Source: Gymnopilus junonius (lineage: Eukaryota; Basidiomycota; Agaricomycetes; Agaricales; Galerinaceae). From it: a stretch of DNA of 64,000 nt. A program made the translations under genes and the position numbers. This document shows positions 23,661-37,300 of the stretch, piece by piece. The notes beneath the pieces are model-generated. The model saw only the letters and a list, made by a program, of their open reading frames with translations. It searched no databases and had not been told where the DNA came from. Where the stretch lies: assembly GCA_015501075.1 (NCBI GenBank), contig JADNYJ010000002.1:310001-374000 (forward strand). The letters run 5' to 3'. Every line of letters starts with the position of its first letter. Position 1 is the stretch's first letter.

Positions 23661-26553
23661 TCTGCTGTCATCATTCATGAATCATACTACACCTAATTGC
23701 TCTTTTATTTCCAATGCACCTTCGCCCGTCCTTGGACACTAATTGACCTCATTCTTCTTCTTTTTCCTCCTTTTGTGGCTGACTGATGGTCAGGCATGCC
23801 CGTGAAAGTAAGAAGTATTTTATGTAGTTCGCCGGCTCGATTCAAATAGATTCTCTGCACTGGTCTAATGTGATGTCTTTCGCTCTGTTCTGTCAGGCAC
23901 GTCTATTTCTGCGATTACACGTTTCTGAAAGGTGGCGCCGTCAATGTTTCTTGTGATGATTAAATGTGCACATCTTCATCGGTGATTCTGCGTATAGAAA
24001 TGGCCTTGGCGATGGGAGAGAAGTAGTCCAATGTAAAGCTTATTATTCTCCTCAGCCTGGAAAAATCTCGTCATCCAAATGCGAATATTTTCTTGAGGCG
24101 CTCTTATACATAAACCCTTGCATCCGCTGTCGGGCATAGGTAGATAGGGGCTCCTGCATGCAACAGAATGCACTTGTAATGTTAGGCGTCCTCTAAGCGT
24201 CAAACTCCCCATACTTATAGAGTACATATGCCAGTTCCATCATCAAAATTTTGCTCCCATGTCATGGTGTTCGGTATTGATGGGGTCCTTTGGTGACCAA
24301 GAAATGGAGACCTACGACTCTTTTGTTAAAAGCATCCGCCATCGGCGATTCAATGAATCTCGGGGTTCTCAGTTCTTTTGGCACGTAAAGCACGTAACCC
24401 ATCATGAGAAAGGTTTCACGAATGACTTCCCTTCCGGATGGCAATTGTGTACTCCCAAAGCGACAAGGGACTTCAGAGTACTAGTGCTAAAGCATAAGAC
24501 TAGACCAGAGGATGCACCTGGAGGTTGCCTGGAGGTAGTAGACATTGAACAACTTGATTGGCGGATATCTGTATCAATGCAGAGGATTGATTCGGCCGCC
24601 GTGGCGCGCGAAACGTTTAACGACAATCGTTTCCATACGAGTCGATGTCCACCCAATCCGGAACTTTGCATGGCCAGATAAAAATAAAGTACAAATCGTG
24701 CTTTTCGCGCACAAGAGTTGCGCATGACAATGCCTCTTATTTTTGTCATAATCGGAGGGCATGAGAAGGTGTAGTCTGTCGTGCTCTGGGGATTGAATAG
24801 CAACTTACACTCTGCATTTATGATACTAGATTTGTGCAAGTTTAAAATTAAACTCATTATTCGGCACAGCACTTCTACCTGGGATAGTTTGGAGGCGCGA
24901 GGGCAGCTGGGAACGGCCGATGGAAGACATGCAAAACGCCATGGGCGGCGGTCAGGGTATCACTGATGAAGTCCACGCCGCCGGAAGGAAAATCTTGCCT
25001 GTCGTCCCGACAGAGGTCGACTGAAACATAATAATCAGGCCACAGTCAGCATTGAAGAAGCCTTGGGCCGTATTCAAAGACCTACAAATAAGAATGTTCC
25101 AATGCCAGCTCTAAGAAGAGGTATATTGGTTCGGTGGAAAGAGCTAGCGATTATGCATCCGGTGCCTTCTTTTACTTAAGATCTTGTCAAGATAAACCCT
25201 TTTGACAGGTAGATTCCCAACCTATTGAGGTAAAAAGACATCACATAAGCAACGCTAGGAAGGAGAACCTTGTCATTCCCTTGCCTGCAGGCAGAAAACG
25301 TGGTGGGCTTGTATCAAAGCAGGGATGGGAATAGAATCGAATTATGGCCGAAAGGTCTGAACCTGGATTTCGTGCAGGATAAGCGGACTTGGCTTTGCAC
25401 ACATTGCCCTTGTCCTTGTCCTTGAAAAGTTGCCAGTTGTTCATCCGACAAAACTCTTTCTACTCCCCTTCCTTATATCGGCGTCCTTGTCGAGTCCAAT
25501 TATCCAGTTGGACTGGCATCCTGCGACTCACCGTTCAAACCCAACTTGGACACACGCTCGCTTCACTACGAGTGTGTTGACCAGCGTCTTTGTTCTCGCC
25601 AACTCGACGTGGCGACCAACTAAGACCATAGACAGCTTCCGTGCAACTCACCCTCAGTCATTCCTTTGTTCTCCAACATTTCTCGTATCCACTCTCAACA
25701 TTACAGAATAATTCGCTCCCTTAATAATTGCGATTCGTGCAAGGCGCCAGAGAGAATTGTTTACCTTGTTCTTATCGTGAGTGAAAATTTGCGACACAGC
25801 ATCAGGCGACTAAAAAAATAGAGGGCAGGGTACCTACATAGCATTTTGAGCCTCTGACTGGTGAGTATCCTCTGGTCCTCTTCGCGTGGAGTCTTGTGCA
25901 GTGCAAGGTGTGTATTTCGGTATCATTTAGTACGTCATTTTCAATAGAGCTCGTCGAGAAACGTGTGGGGTGTGGGAGAGAAGCCGGACCGGCCGAGGAG
26001 ATCACCTCGATAAAGGCCGCAGCGGCGCCGGTGATGTGGCAGACCCCGGGCACTGTGATGCCATCGATATTTGTTATTTCCGTTCAATTTCTCTTGTCCT
26101 CCTTCTTCCTGCGTCCTCGTCGTCGTCGAGCCCACCATCCTCCCCGACCGTCGCCCTCCTCTTCCCTCTTCTTTTTTTCTCTTGTTTTCTTTGTACTTCA
26201 TCACGACCGACGACGCTTACCACGACTTTCTTAGTTCCATAGACAAGTAGCCTGCCCACCCGACCCAACACTTAGCACACCGCGACACGCATTTATCCTG
26301 CCGTGTCTCTGCCTTATCGCATGGTCATTAGCCTGATTTAATTTGTGAGTTCTTGTTAGTATGAAAATCGTCACGGGTCATTTTCGACTCTTTCTGAGCG
26401 TGGTAAACGTGAGCCCTTGGGGTTCTCTTGTGCACGCAACCGCGTTCTATGCTGGTTTATTCGCGAGTATTTGTGGCCCTGTCATCTAGGCGCTCATTTA
26501 AGTAACAGCTCAGAGCGCGTTTTCCTTATTTTGCGTGCCACGCCTTTTATGTC
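23661..26553. other. 2.9-kb stretch without a supported gene
   Basis: Longest gene-poor interval here. Its left 300 bp are the 4E-T-like 3' region. A 140-codon plus-strand frame (24259-24681) and overlapping minus-strand frames of similar size have no recognisable motif and no convincing splicing partner. The right part (about 25800-26550) is CT-rich and is probably promoter and long 5' UTR of the cyclin gene. I found no terminal repeats or RNA gene by eye. Confidence 0.4.
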
Positions 26554-27993
26554 ATGATGGCTGACTCCAGCTTACCCGAAGACCTCAATCTATCGAACGC
26601 ACCGTCCGATACGATTCGTTTCGATATGAAAGACGTGGCCTCGAACAAACATTCTCGCAGTTCTCTCATTTACCCTAAGAAACGCCCTTCTCCTCATGGT
26701 ATCACCAAATTCCACAAATCGCCACTCCTACCCGCCAATGGGCTTGCCCGAAGGACGCCACGCTCTACCAAAATTGCTCTTATGCAACAGCGGCAACGGG
26801 AAGCTCAGATTCAAGCTCTTCGTAGAGAAGGCATCTTTCTGGAAGAGGAATATCGAGACGAAATCCGCTATTATATGCTTGATATGGAGGTCAGTAAATT
26901 GAATTGCTTGTTTAAATACCGACTAACTATATGCTCTCCATAGCGTTATACCATGTCTTCCACCCAATCGATGGATCAGCAACCAGAGATTAGGTGGCAT
27001 ATGCGACCCTGTCTCGTCGACTTCCTCGTGGAAATTCACTTCACCTTCCGCCTCCGTCCAGAAACATTATACCTCACATTAAACATTGTAGACCGCTATG
27101 TGTCTCGCCGCGTGGTCTACATCAAGCATTACCAATTAGTTGGCTGTGCTGCTTTGTGGATCGCTGCCAAATTCGAAGACGCAAAGGAACGGGTGCCTAC
27201 TGTGCAAGACCTCGTCCAAATATGCCGCGAGACATATGAGGAATCTGCCTTCATTCAAATGGAGGGTCACGTCCTTTCCACCATCCAATGGACTCTAGGG
27301 CATCCTACAGCAGAAGCTTGGTTACGGCTAATGTGTTGTGAACCTTGCATAGAGGACACCAAGGTTCAGCACGTAGCGCGATTCTTGATGGAGATCACCC
27401 TTTTCTACAGGGAATTTGTCAAGTATCCTCCTTCGACAATCTCACTCGCAGCTTTGACCCTAGCACGATACGTGTGCGACACACCACGTCGAGTTTGGGA
27501 AGAAACTGAGGAGTGCCTCGAAGTCATTGAATACCTGGACAATCGGTTGGCGCTACATGTCAATGATCTATCAGAGACCTTGGTGAAAAAATACTCCTAT
27601 GCGTTTTATTCCAAGGCTGCAACCTTTGTCGTTCAATATTACCTTGAAGGAAATCGCTTTGCACCCGCGGCACCCTCTCTTCCTGTTACTCCAAAACGCT
27701 CCTCCATGTCTGCCATCAGCACCCCCGCGAGTTCAACGACCACCGCTTCCGACCTTTCGGACGAAATGCCTTTGACGCCTATCACTCCGGCATTCACTAG
27801 CGACCTTTTTTCCACATCGCACTCGTCCGACGACAAGGAAAATATTTCGTCGACATTTGAACCTGTTCTTAATAAACTTCGCATTGATAATCCCCCAGAG
27901 CAGTTTCTCCCCCACGATTTTGTCACCTTTGGTCGCCCAGCGTTGCATAGTTTAAATAATCTGTCCTCTCCGCGAACGGCACTCGTATCTTAG
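26554..27993 (+). CDS. Cyclin, Puc1/Cln1-type G1/S regulator
   Basis: Cyclin that should activate the main cell-cycle CDK. One intron (26890-26943) splits the gene inside the cyclin-box entry: YYMLDME joins RYTMSSTQSMDQQPEI. The box reads MRPCLVDFLVEIHFTFRLRP, TLYLTLNIVDRYVSRRVV, YQLVGCAALWIAAKFEDAKE and VPTVQDLVQIC. The second cyclin fold follows to about residue 340. The pattern is nearer to fungal Cln/Puc1-type cyclins than to B-type ones, although the family split is a judgement. The C-terminal tail is Ser/Thr/Pro-rich with several S/T-P sites and is probably phosphorylated or degraded by SCF. No clear N-terminal destruction box was seen. The start has two tandem ATGs (26554, 26557). Confidence 0.85.
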
Positions 27994-29135
27994 TAGCCCC
28001 AGAAGCCGGACTACCTGTGTTTCAGTACCCCCACTTTCCTGTTTTTGTTCAAACACAAGCAACCGCAAAATGTAACAATACACGTCACACCGACATTCCT
28101 CGCAATTCCTGTTTCTGCAATTCATTCAACATGCATACATCCATCACTTTCCCTTGCAATTTCCTCATTCCCACCTTCTGCGCCATTATTCTACCTGCCC
28201 GGCAAATACAACCTTATTTAAAGATCAACAAACGGACGATAAGGCGGTGGGCTGGTCAATCGATATCAGCAACTACCCCGACTTCTTTGTGGACGTTGCT
28301 GGTGAAGAATCAAAGAGACAGTTTTAGTTTATCTGTCTTGTTACTACAGAACCACCGCAGTATCGTTTTTTGTTGGACTCTTTTCCCCCAGATGTCGCTT
28401 GTCATCGATTCCTGGCAATTCCGTCGTTCAAATCTCCCTCTCTCACACGACACTACATTCATTCCTTGTCACTCTATGCATCTATCGTCTACATCGTCCC
28501 TCAATTCCATCCACTACCCAAGGGCGCACTCTCAAAGACAGACACTCTTCTGAAACTGAGGTGCTCAGTAACAATCGCGTCCGTTTCAAAGTATATTTTA
28601 TTCTTCACTTTATCATATACTTTCCCTGTTGTTATTCTCCGTGCCAATGGTGGCATATCCTTTGCAGCCATATTCTTTTTGGTCTTCATATCCTCCCGCG
28701 CATAATTATAATTCACTCCCACTCTCCTGACTCTTCCATTGGCACATTTTCTTCATTTCCGCACTCTGTTCCTGGCATTGTTACTGGTACTCTTGTATCC
28801 TCATCCATAGTACTCTGAATTCATTCAACCTGTCTGCATTTTGGGCGCTGTGATGTCAGCACATGATAATCCGTCAAACTTATGGCTCTCAAGGCCGAAT
28901 TTAAAATCACCCTGTATGAGGCAATACATATGTCGGCGCTATCACTCATCGCTTTTACCTCACTTGCCGACACCTCACGGAAGGTAGGGGTGTCCGAAGT
29001 ACATCGTGAGGGCCAATTTGAGATAATTGTACATTTACTCTAGAACGCCTCCTATTTGCATAGGTTTATCGTCAATATTTAACATGGGTCCATTGACAAT
29101 AAGAGACAAGGCAACCACGAGACTGCAGGAATATT
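27994..29135. other. Intergenic region, cyclin 3' end to oxidoreductase 3' end
   Basis: 1.1 kb between two convergent genes. It is T/C-rich from 28020 to 28830, so several frames stay open by composition alone. None carries a motif or codon pattern like the neighbours. A long cyclin 3' UTR is the simplest reading. Confidence 0.45.
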
Positions 29136-31013
29136 TCACTCCAAAATCCACCTGTCTCCGTCTTTCTTGATCCCAACTGGCCTCTTTTCGTCCAAGCTTA
29201 TGCGACCTGCATTCAATATTGCAGTCGTGAGCACAGTATTGGCAATAGTAGAGAGTCCAGTGTCATCATAATATGCAGGTGTCGTCAGACCCGCATTCAC
29301 GCTACGTGCAGCATCCACAAATTTCGCAATGGAGATATATCCGTAGCCACGCTGGCCATCGAAATGACCTGTTTCAGAGGGCGAATATTTCATGCTATGG
29401 TGATTTGGGGCAAAATTAACTTGCAGTGACGCGGATATAGTCGGTGGCGCGGCGAAACTCACTAGAATGGATTGATCCAAGCCTTCCCAGTGTCGTCGAC
29501 AGTGACGTCGTAGCCTCTATGAGCTTGATCAACGTTGATGTCACCCTTAGGAGTATGTTAGAAATTTTCATATAAGTATGTGAAATGTTGCCAGTCAGTA
29601 TTTACCTTTTCTGCCATGTAATACCAGTGCTGTGCGGAGTGAATACCAGCCTTCAAGGGTGCTGTCCAACTTGCCGTGTAGACAGCTGTACCGCGATGTG
29701 TTCGACTTCTCGTTGACTGCCAGTCGACAAGGAGAGTGATGGTATCTTCTGTTTGAGGAACACAATTATAAGGCTCGCTTGTGGCGATACCAGTGGCTGC
29801 ACTGGCAACTACGCGGGTCGGGACGGCGATGCCTTGTAGAATCCAGCAGCAGATATCAATATGGTGGGACGACAGATAGTAGCTGAAGGCATTCCTTTAA
29901 GACCTTCAAATACACATTCAACTAATCGGCCTAAATACCTAATATCCGAATCTTTTCCTGCCCAAGCTCGGAAGGTTTCGAGTTGACTTTTCGGTTGACT
30001 CATCCATGCATTGAAGAAGTTGAATTCACCGAGGGTGGCAGCTTTTGTTTTTGCATCACTGTACACAGGATCATACCTTGTGTAAAAATGTGAAGCGTCG
30101 GTTAATCAGGGCATTATTAGGGATAGAGCGAGCTTACCGTTTATGGTGTTCTACAAAGCAGACGACATTATGCTTCCTTGCAGCATCGATAAGGGTGTTG
30201 TGATGGGACAACAGCTGGGTAGCCGGCTTTGTCACAAGAACGTGCAAACCGCGCTCGATGGCGTAAAGTGCTATGGGGAAGTGCGTGCCTATCCAAATGA
30301 GATGAAGGACTGCAATTTCTCTCGTAATAATCCCCGGACTTACTGTCGGGTGTGAAAATGATTACGGCCTCTCCAGGCTTCATCTGGTCGATAGCCTTTT
30401 TATCTAGAAGAGTATTTCAATTGAAAAATTCTCGAACAATGGAAGGGTTAGCTTACAAGATTCTGCGTTGATTTCACCGTTCTTTGGGAATTCCTCGAAC
30501 CTGGATATATTTCCAAATCGGACCATGTTAGATCAGGTGCGCCACAAATTCCTTACGTGACATCCATATCCTTGTAGACACCTGCGATGTTCTTCTCGAG
30601 ATGGCTTCTGATTGCCGGAAATTTTTGGCCATTAACACCAACCATGCCGAGATGGTCAACCTGCCAAAGTTCAGAACTTTGTCTCAAATAATTATGGTTG
30701 CACGACTTTGCCAAGTCTTCGAAGATCAAAGAGGGTGAGCGCAATAACCTAAGGGTATTCGTCAAATTTATAAACCACTGAAACTAAGTAGCTTAGCACG
30801 CACTCCAATCTGAAAGCAGTGGCAGATATTGAGGGGAAATTTCCTGGATCAATCAAACTGCACTATGCCTTTTTGTCCGAGGTAGATGCCCCTGAGCCGG
30901 TCCATCCTGTGGTATACTCGCCAGTGCCGCCTAAAGAGCGTGAATCGGTGAAGTTATGACAAAATAAAATAAAACGCACACATAAGTGCATTTAATTTCT
31001 TAAGTTCAGTCAT
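29136..31013 (-). CDS. Gfo/Idh/MocA-family NAD(P)-dependent oxidoreductase
   Basis: Predicted sugar- or polyol-type dehydrogenase with an N-terminal Rossmann fold. After splicing the start is MTELKKLNALM followed by CGTGEYTTGWTGSGAS, a variant glycine-rich nucleotide-binding loop. Then come VIALTLFDLRRLGKV, HLGMVGVNGQKFPAIRSHLE, AVIIFTPD, HVLVTKPA and FVEHHKRYDPVYSDA. VTKPA matches the E/TKP motif position, and EHHKRYDP lies in the catalytic region of this family. The C-terminal half (TRSYRGTAVYTASW-like segment, then GHFDGQRGYGYISI) is the substrate-binding sheet domain. Introns are short, and the first donor near 30978 gives a very short exon 1. Substrate cannot be told from sequence. It is divergently transcribed from the next gene with 223 bp between starts. 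Confidence 0.8.
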
Positions 31014-31236
31014 GTCGGATGAGAGCAGGGAAGTCAGGGTGTGAGCTGGCGGTCGCTTTTGCAGAACTTGGCGCATTTAAGTAGAGCTGTGACGGCCCGC
31101 GAAAAGGCGGAACACGGACCGAGAGCGGGAACGCGCCACACGTGGCAGTTGCGGCGCGCTTTACACATGTTGACTGTGACGTCACACGAGGAGAAGATTG
31201 AAATTGCCTCTGGGCTGCAAAAATACGCTGGCTGCG

Positions 31237-33674
31237 ATGAGCTCTCCCTCGCCGGGCCCTTGCAGTGAGGTGCCTTTCACACCGCGCAAGGAGTTTATCA
31301 GGGAATCTTTAAATCAACCCAATTCCTTTGCTCTTTTGGCCCTCTCAGGCCCTAACTGCATCCGCCTTTACTCCTTCGTTCATTTAGCAGTCGCTTCTAT
31401 TCGCCGCCTTCTCGAGCGGTCCACCCTGATAATTTCTGCCAGAGAAGATGCAACTCAGAACCTCTACGAATTCGCCCTTGATGGCAAGCCATGGGCAAAT
31501 CCCAAATCTGCTGCGACAGAGAAGCTCCTGGTCGATATCATAGCCGTAATATACCAATCTGGTTATACACACCTTTCTCTCATTGACTATGGAAGAGAAG
31601 CTGACGACCGTCTCGCAATGACATTTTCTAAGCCTGCCATCGCTTCCCGTTCTCCCACTCCTCTTCCGTCTTCAAATTCTGCCAAGGTCAACGGCTCCGC
31701 AAGTTCATTCGGAGAGACATGCCTTGCTAAACGAATTCCATTTGCCATCTCTTTCTCTTCTGTAACTGTCATGCGGGTTATCTCGCCACCTCTCCATCTC
31801 ACCCCGGCCATATTACAAGCTGTCAGAGCGTCTTGGCCGAGAGGTGTTGTCGCCGAAAAGAAAGTCGCCGAAAATTCATACGAATTTAAGCTGAAAGGTT
31901 ATAAATGTACGTACCCTTCATCTTTGTGCATTTAGCGCCATTAAATTTACTTTCGGCTCCTCAGGGTTTCAGCAGGATACTTTTGCGACAGATTCCTTGC
32001 GACATATACTCTCTTTGCTCTCATCTCTCGACGCACATTCTTTTACCCTTTTAACTTCAATTTCCCTCACAAATCGTTCTAGAGTTAAGGATCTTTGGGT
32101 CTTTACCGGGCCTGCTCCAGAGGATGGTTTGTTTCCGTCTTCGGATCATGCGTTGGAGACCATGTCTGGAAGAGTACCAAGAAGTTTGACGGACCAAACG
32201 CGTCTCAGTCCAGAAAATCAATTTCAACACAGGAAACTCGCTACAGATCCACCACCAGTCATACCCCAGTCACCCATCATTCAACACCCTCGAGCTTCCA
32301 CGGAGAGTCCCACCCAGCCCCGCTTTCCTCACCAAGGTCAAGTACTCAGAAAGCCTGCTCCAAGAGCCCAAGTCCCTGTATCAGTTGTGCACGACTCCGA
32401 TAACGCAGACGAGCTTCGTGAGATTGAGCCTGTCCGAACTCACATGCCAAGCACGATCTCTGCTGGTGTAGAGAATATGACAGGTATCGGCGCCAGCCCT
32501 AATATATTCTATGCGACTTCACCATTTGACGCCACTGCGCTACCGTCTAATGAGTCTAGGTCAGTTCCTCCACTGCTCAACCAAAATAGCCCTTCGAACT
32601 CGGGTCGGCCTACTCCGCAACATGACAGGATACCGCCTCTTTTGGATTCACCTCAAATGACGTCCTTCTCGCCCTATAAGGAGCATATTCCGCACTCTCC
32701 AGTCGATGTCCCTGTCTCAGCTTCCATGAACCTACCCTTGCTCGGACTTGGTGCCTTCAGAGATTCAGAAATTTCCTCCAATAGTGAAATGAGCCATGAA
32801 ATTCCTATCAAGTGGGCGGGGCCTCTCCAAGAGGGAGTCGGTGGGAGACTTAAACTAGGAAGTAGCTGTAACTCCAGTGGACCCAAGCTGCCAGGTGCTT
32901 GGCAGCCAACACCGATAGCAGAAAAGACAGAAGAGGAGGCAGGGCCCCCGAGTTCTGAAGAGAAGAAAGACAGTACAACACCAATACACGAACTTGGCTC
33001 TCGGTTTGAGATGCCTCAGATTGTCCGGCCTGAAATGCCTTTGAGGAAAAGCGAAGCAGCTTTAGTAGGAATTATTCACTCGACTTCCCCTCCGCCTCCT
33101 GTTCCTTCTGTAGACAGACCAAATGAAAAGGGATCCTCTGCCGGAGGCGGCCAAGGATGGGTTCTTGTAAGTGTGGACAACACTACAGAGTTTCCTAGCC
33201 CTTCAGCTCCCCCCACGAGAACGCACTGCCTGGCGTCAACAAGGAACAATTGTCGCCATATCCAACACCGGAAGCGAAGGCTGATCCTAAAGCTGTTCAG
33301 GAACCGCAATATGAGCAGGCTTCTCCGGCAGCTAGAGCAATCGTGATCGTAGATGCGATGAATTTCAAACACCAGAAATCAAGCTCGACATCGGCCTCAA
33401 AACTACCTGGGGAAAGTGCTTCTAGTGTACGGCGCTTCTTCTCTTTGAGCAGGAAGGCATCGGTCAGTGTTTTTTATGAGGCTTAGGTGATCTTGTGAAG
33501 ACTGAATTTCCTGTATAGAAGAAAGACGGTGATAAACAGAAAGACAGAGATCGCTCCGAAACAGACAGGACCGCAACACACTCTATTCAACGATCTAATC
33601 TCAGAGACAGACTAAGACTCATTGGCACACCTGAAGCCTCGCGGAGAGAGGACAAGCGCCGTAGCATAGATTGA
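31237..33674 (+). CDS. Unassigned fungal protein with N-terminal globular domain and long disordered tail
   Basis: I do not recognise a named family. Residues 1 to about 290 look folded: NSFALLALSGPNCIRLYSF, RRLLERSTLI, NLYEFALDGKPWANPKS, LLVDIIAVIYQSGYTHLSLI, GREADDRLAMTFSKP and KGYKWFQQDTFATDSLRHIL, read across an intron at about 31908-31965. The region RSRVKDLWVFTGPAPED closes that part. The remaining 500 residues are Pro/Ser-rich and disordered, with a basic C-terminus (RRFFSLSRKAS, RLRLIGTPEASRREDKRRS). A 3' intron falls at about 33463-33519, and one near 33168 is not resolved. The start at 31237 (MSSPSPGP) is preferred to an upstream in-frame codon. The folded block with conserved-looking aromatic residues argues that it is a real gene. 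Confidence 0.7.
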
Positions 33675-34337
33675 CTTCATGGATCAAGAACATTATTACC
33701 TCGATTTTCCTGTTTTCTGATCTCACTGACATTTACTTGTAATGTGTAATTGTAGCTGCATTCTATATTGTATATTAGGTAGTACTAATGGTACACTGAT
33801 TGAAATTTCATGATATGAATGAACAAGTCCATGTATCACGTGATAACTGGAAGTTAAGGCTGGAGTGGTTTCTGGTGACGCCTAAACCTCGAAATTCTCA
33901 GAGAAAGTCCGAACCTGGGTGACATCCTGTGGACATGGCTGCTAAGACTGTGTGTGGTGGAGTGATTCGAGATGGCCGGCAAACGAAGAGGTGGCGGGAA
34001 GAAAGGCGCGGGAAGAAAAGGATGGCCGGTGGTGCATGCTGGGGAGAGCGCGCGGCAATGACAGAGACCTGGAGCTCTACCTGGACAGTGGGGACGGCAG
34101 AGTGGAGACGACGAGGGGTGGGTGGACGATGGCGAGACTAGCTGGACAGGAGAAAGGACAGATGGGAGCCATTGAGGAATTTTTTTGTTTGAGTGTAGTA
34201 GGCAGTAATATGATCAGTCCCCGTTCTCCGACCAGCCACCTGTCCCTTTCTTTGCCGTTTTGCCATCAGCACCCTCCCTTTTTCCTCCCACCACAGCCAT
34301 CCCTTCCTTCTCCCCTCCTTCCCGCCCCCTTCCCGCC
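33675..34337. other. Intergenic region upstream of the Itc1-like gene
   Basis: 663 bp. The middle (33930-34140) is GA-rich on the plus strand and the last 140 bp are CT-rich, a common fungal 5' UTR pattern. Open frames here follow from the skewed composition. No other feature was found. Confidence 0.5.
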
Positions 34338-37300
34338 ATGCCCACCTGCCGTCGCAAGCGCGTCGTCCTCACCGAGCCCTCCGATGCTCTCTTGCTGGCC
34401 GTCCAGTCCGATCCCAATAAGCCTGTCTTTTATCTTGACCAGACCGGCGAAATATTTGAGACTTACGAGTGCGTCGCCTCCCTCTCCCTCTTTCCTCCCC
34501 CCATGCCCTCCCCATTCCTCACCTCTTTCTACCAGGGCCTATGCCGCGCGCATGTCCTTCTACCGCCTCAAGCAGTTCCAGTGTGAGGTCACCGGCAAGA
34601 GCGGTCTTGATTACTTTCAGGCCGTTGAGAGCGAACACCAAGAAGCCAGGACCCTCCACGCCAGATTTTCCGAGTCTCTCAAACCAGCGGTTCTCAAGGC
34701 CGTTCAATGGCGTGCGTATCGCCTCCTTCTCCGTTGCTTACACTCGTCTCACCCCTTGTCATCCTTCAGAGGTTGTAGGTCGCCTTGATCACCTTGTCGA
34801 GGCCGTTTTCGAGCGCTTCAAAGATAGATACTTCCCGGGTGAAAGTAAGCCTATCACGTCCTCGACTAGACTTCATGTCTTTGCTCTAACACTTTTGGCC
34901 CACCTTCTAGAAGTGCTTGTTGACCTCTCGGGTATCAAGTAAAGCGCGCGATTGCCCATTACTTGCTTTAAACTGACTGTTCACTTGATAGATATTATGC
35001 CCGTGTAGAGAAAGTCTACCCTCCAAAGTATAACGCGGATCCAAAGGCCCGAGATGCACATATGGATGCCCCATCTTCATCCGCCCTCGATGATGATCCT
35101 CCTCATGTCATTGGAGGAGACCTCAAGATCTCAGCTAAAGAAGCATATGCAAACGATGACCCCACCCTATATTATTACTGGGTTCATCTTATAGAATTAG
35201 AAAGGGACAAAAGTCACGAAAAGGGTAAAAGCTCTACCAAAGTGACCGAACAAGACAAACGCCTAGTGGGAAGTCTTATTGAGGTACAATGTGGCATGAT
35301 GAGGTGAACGCCTTCTTGCATTCAGTCATTTAACATGGTTAACCCTATTCGCCGTTCCCCACAGTCGAGATCGACTTTCGTTTTCAAAATCAATCCTTCG
35401 CCGATTTATCCGTGACTGCGTCGATCGCGACGCGGCTGTGGCTTCGCCTTGGACAGTCAAAGCTCCCATTGCCAAGAGATATGGAGTTGACTCAGTCATG
35501 CCAGAAGAAACGCGTCAAGGTGTTGAGAACATCAAGAAGGGTGAAATTGATAAGCGAAAGAAAGTTTGGGAGGACAAAGAAGGCCCGCCGACTAAAAAGC
35601 AAAAGAAAATGACTTCGGCCCAGGAAGAGAAAGGTAAGGCACATTCCGTGAATACGCATATAAGGATCGTAATTCATGCCTGGCGCACACCGTCCCTCTA
35701 CTGCAGCTGAGAAACGTGAGCGTGAAGCACGCGAGAAACTGGAAAAACAAAGGCTTGCTAAAGAGGAAGCAGAACGCATTGCCGCGGAAAGGAAGAAGAA
35801 GAAACCTCTTCGCTATCCAACTGAGGATCTCGATGTCCGCATTGCTGACAAGGATAAAAAAGCTGGCATGAGAGTTACAAGGCCCTTGGCTCAGAGGGCA
35901 TCCCTTCCATTTAATGATACTCCCGGCACCTTTGAAGCTTTCCTCATGGCTTGGAACTTTTTAGTGGTTTATGGGTACGCCTTCTGCAAAGACTGCGATT
36001 ATTGGTTGCTTATGCTCTTATCGTGCAGCCAACCCCTCCACTTGTCAGTTTTTTCTTTAGACGAATTTGAACATGCTGTGCGACATTCCGTTGCCGATCA
36101 GGCGTGCGCCCTTCTGGCAGAGGTTCACTCTACATTAATTTACAATCTTCGAACAGTCTCCTTTGTGAGACATAGTGCTCTACTTTCTCTTCTTAAGCGA
36201 AAGGAGGATTTAGAACGTAACAATGAACAAGAAGTTGCTGTACACGGGATTCTAATCGACGAGCTAATAGCTGCTATGGCGGATGTCGGAAACAATTGGG
36301 AACGAGTTCCCCTTCGTTTTTCAGAAGGTCGTGAAGGTTGGGAGGATGCCCTTGTGGGGTGTTTAAAAGATGTGCGTTCCCCTAGTTTTTTCCTTCCACG
36401 TCTATGAAGCGTACTAAGCGACGCCTTAGCATGCTAATACCTCCAACTTTCCGAGGATTCAGGAAATTCTCACAAAACTACTCTTTGCTCCTGTATCATC
36501 GACACCCGACTCTAGAGCTCCGACACCAATCGATGGCGTTCAACCAGTTCTCAAAAATGTCGCTTCACCGAGTGATAGATATTACACTTTACCTCCCGAA
36601 GACCGTATCACTATTCTGTCATTCCTGTGTAATTTGGCCATATCTTCCAAGGCCATACATGCCCACATGGAATCTTGCGAAGAGCAACTCACTGCGCTTA
36701 GAAAAGAAAAGATAGAAGTGAATCGCCAAAAGAAGCAATAGTAAGCACTGCGGTTCGCTACACTCTACGACACAAATTACTCATCATCATCATACTTCAT
36801 ACAGTCAAGAAGAAATGGGTGCCCTTCTAGGCGAGTCAAAGGATGAATCTTCGACAACTAATGGCAATGGAGAGGATGTTGTCATGCAGGATTCCAGTGA
36901 ATTGTCTGACATCTCGGAAGGCGGTTCAGAGTCTACGTCTGCGGCTGGTAAGAAGAGTGCACGCCAGAAGGACCTACGCATCAAAGCACATACTATTGCT
37001 CATTCCAAAGAGAGAGAAGCTGCTCGAGCGAAACAGGCTTCTCAGAAGCAAGCAATGGCAGAACACCGGCGTCTCGACGAAGAGGTGAACAAATTAGAAC
37101 GCCGATTGGAGAACATAGAACGCGAATTCAGAAAACTATTTGGAGCAGTACGGGTCAAGCCGCTCGGTCGAGATCGATTCTACAACCGAATCTGGTGGTT
37201 TGATGGAATGGGATCCGCTAGCTTGGTAGGAAGTGGCGGGATTGCATTGTACGGTGCCGGACGACTGTTCATTCAGGGGCCTAGCGAGTTCGATATGCAG

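Noticed and set aside
24259..24681. 140-codon plus-strand frame as a gene
   Set aside because: No motif, no splice partners, and equally long frames on the opposite strand. Kept only as part of the gene-poor note.
28017..28818. Three overlapping long plus-strand frames
   Set aside because: The region is T/C-rich, so stops are rare by composition; translations are Ser/Phe/Leu-rich without motifs.
33929..34141. Basic GA-rich frame upstream of the Itc1-like gene
   Set aside because: Arg/Trp-rich composition from GA skew; it lies in the probable promoter with no motif.
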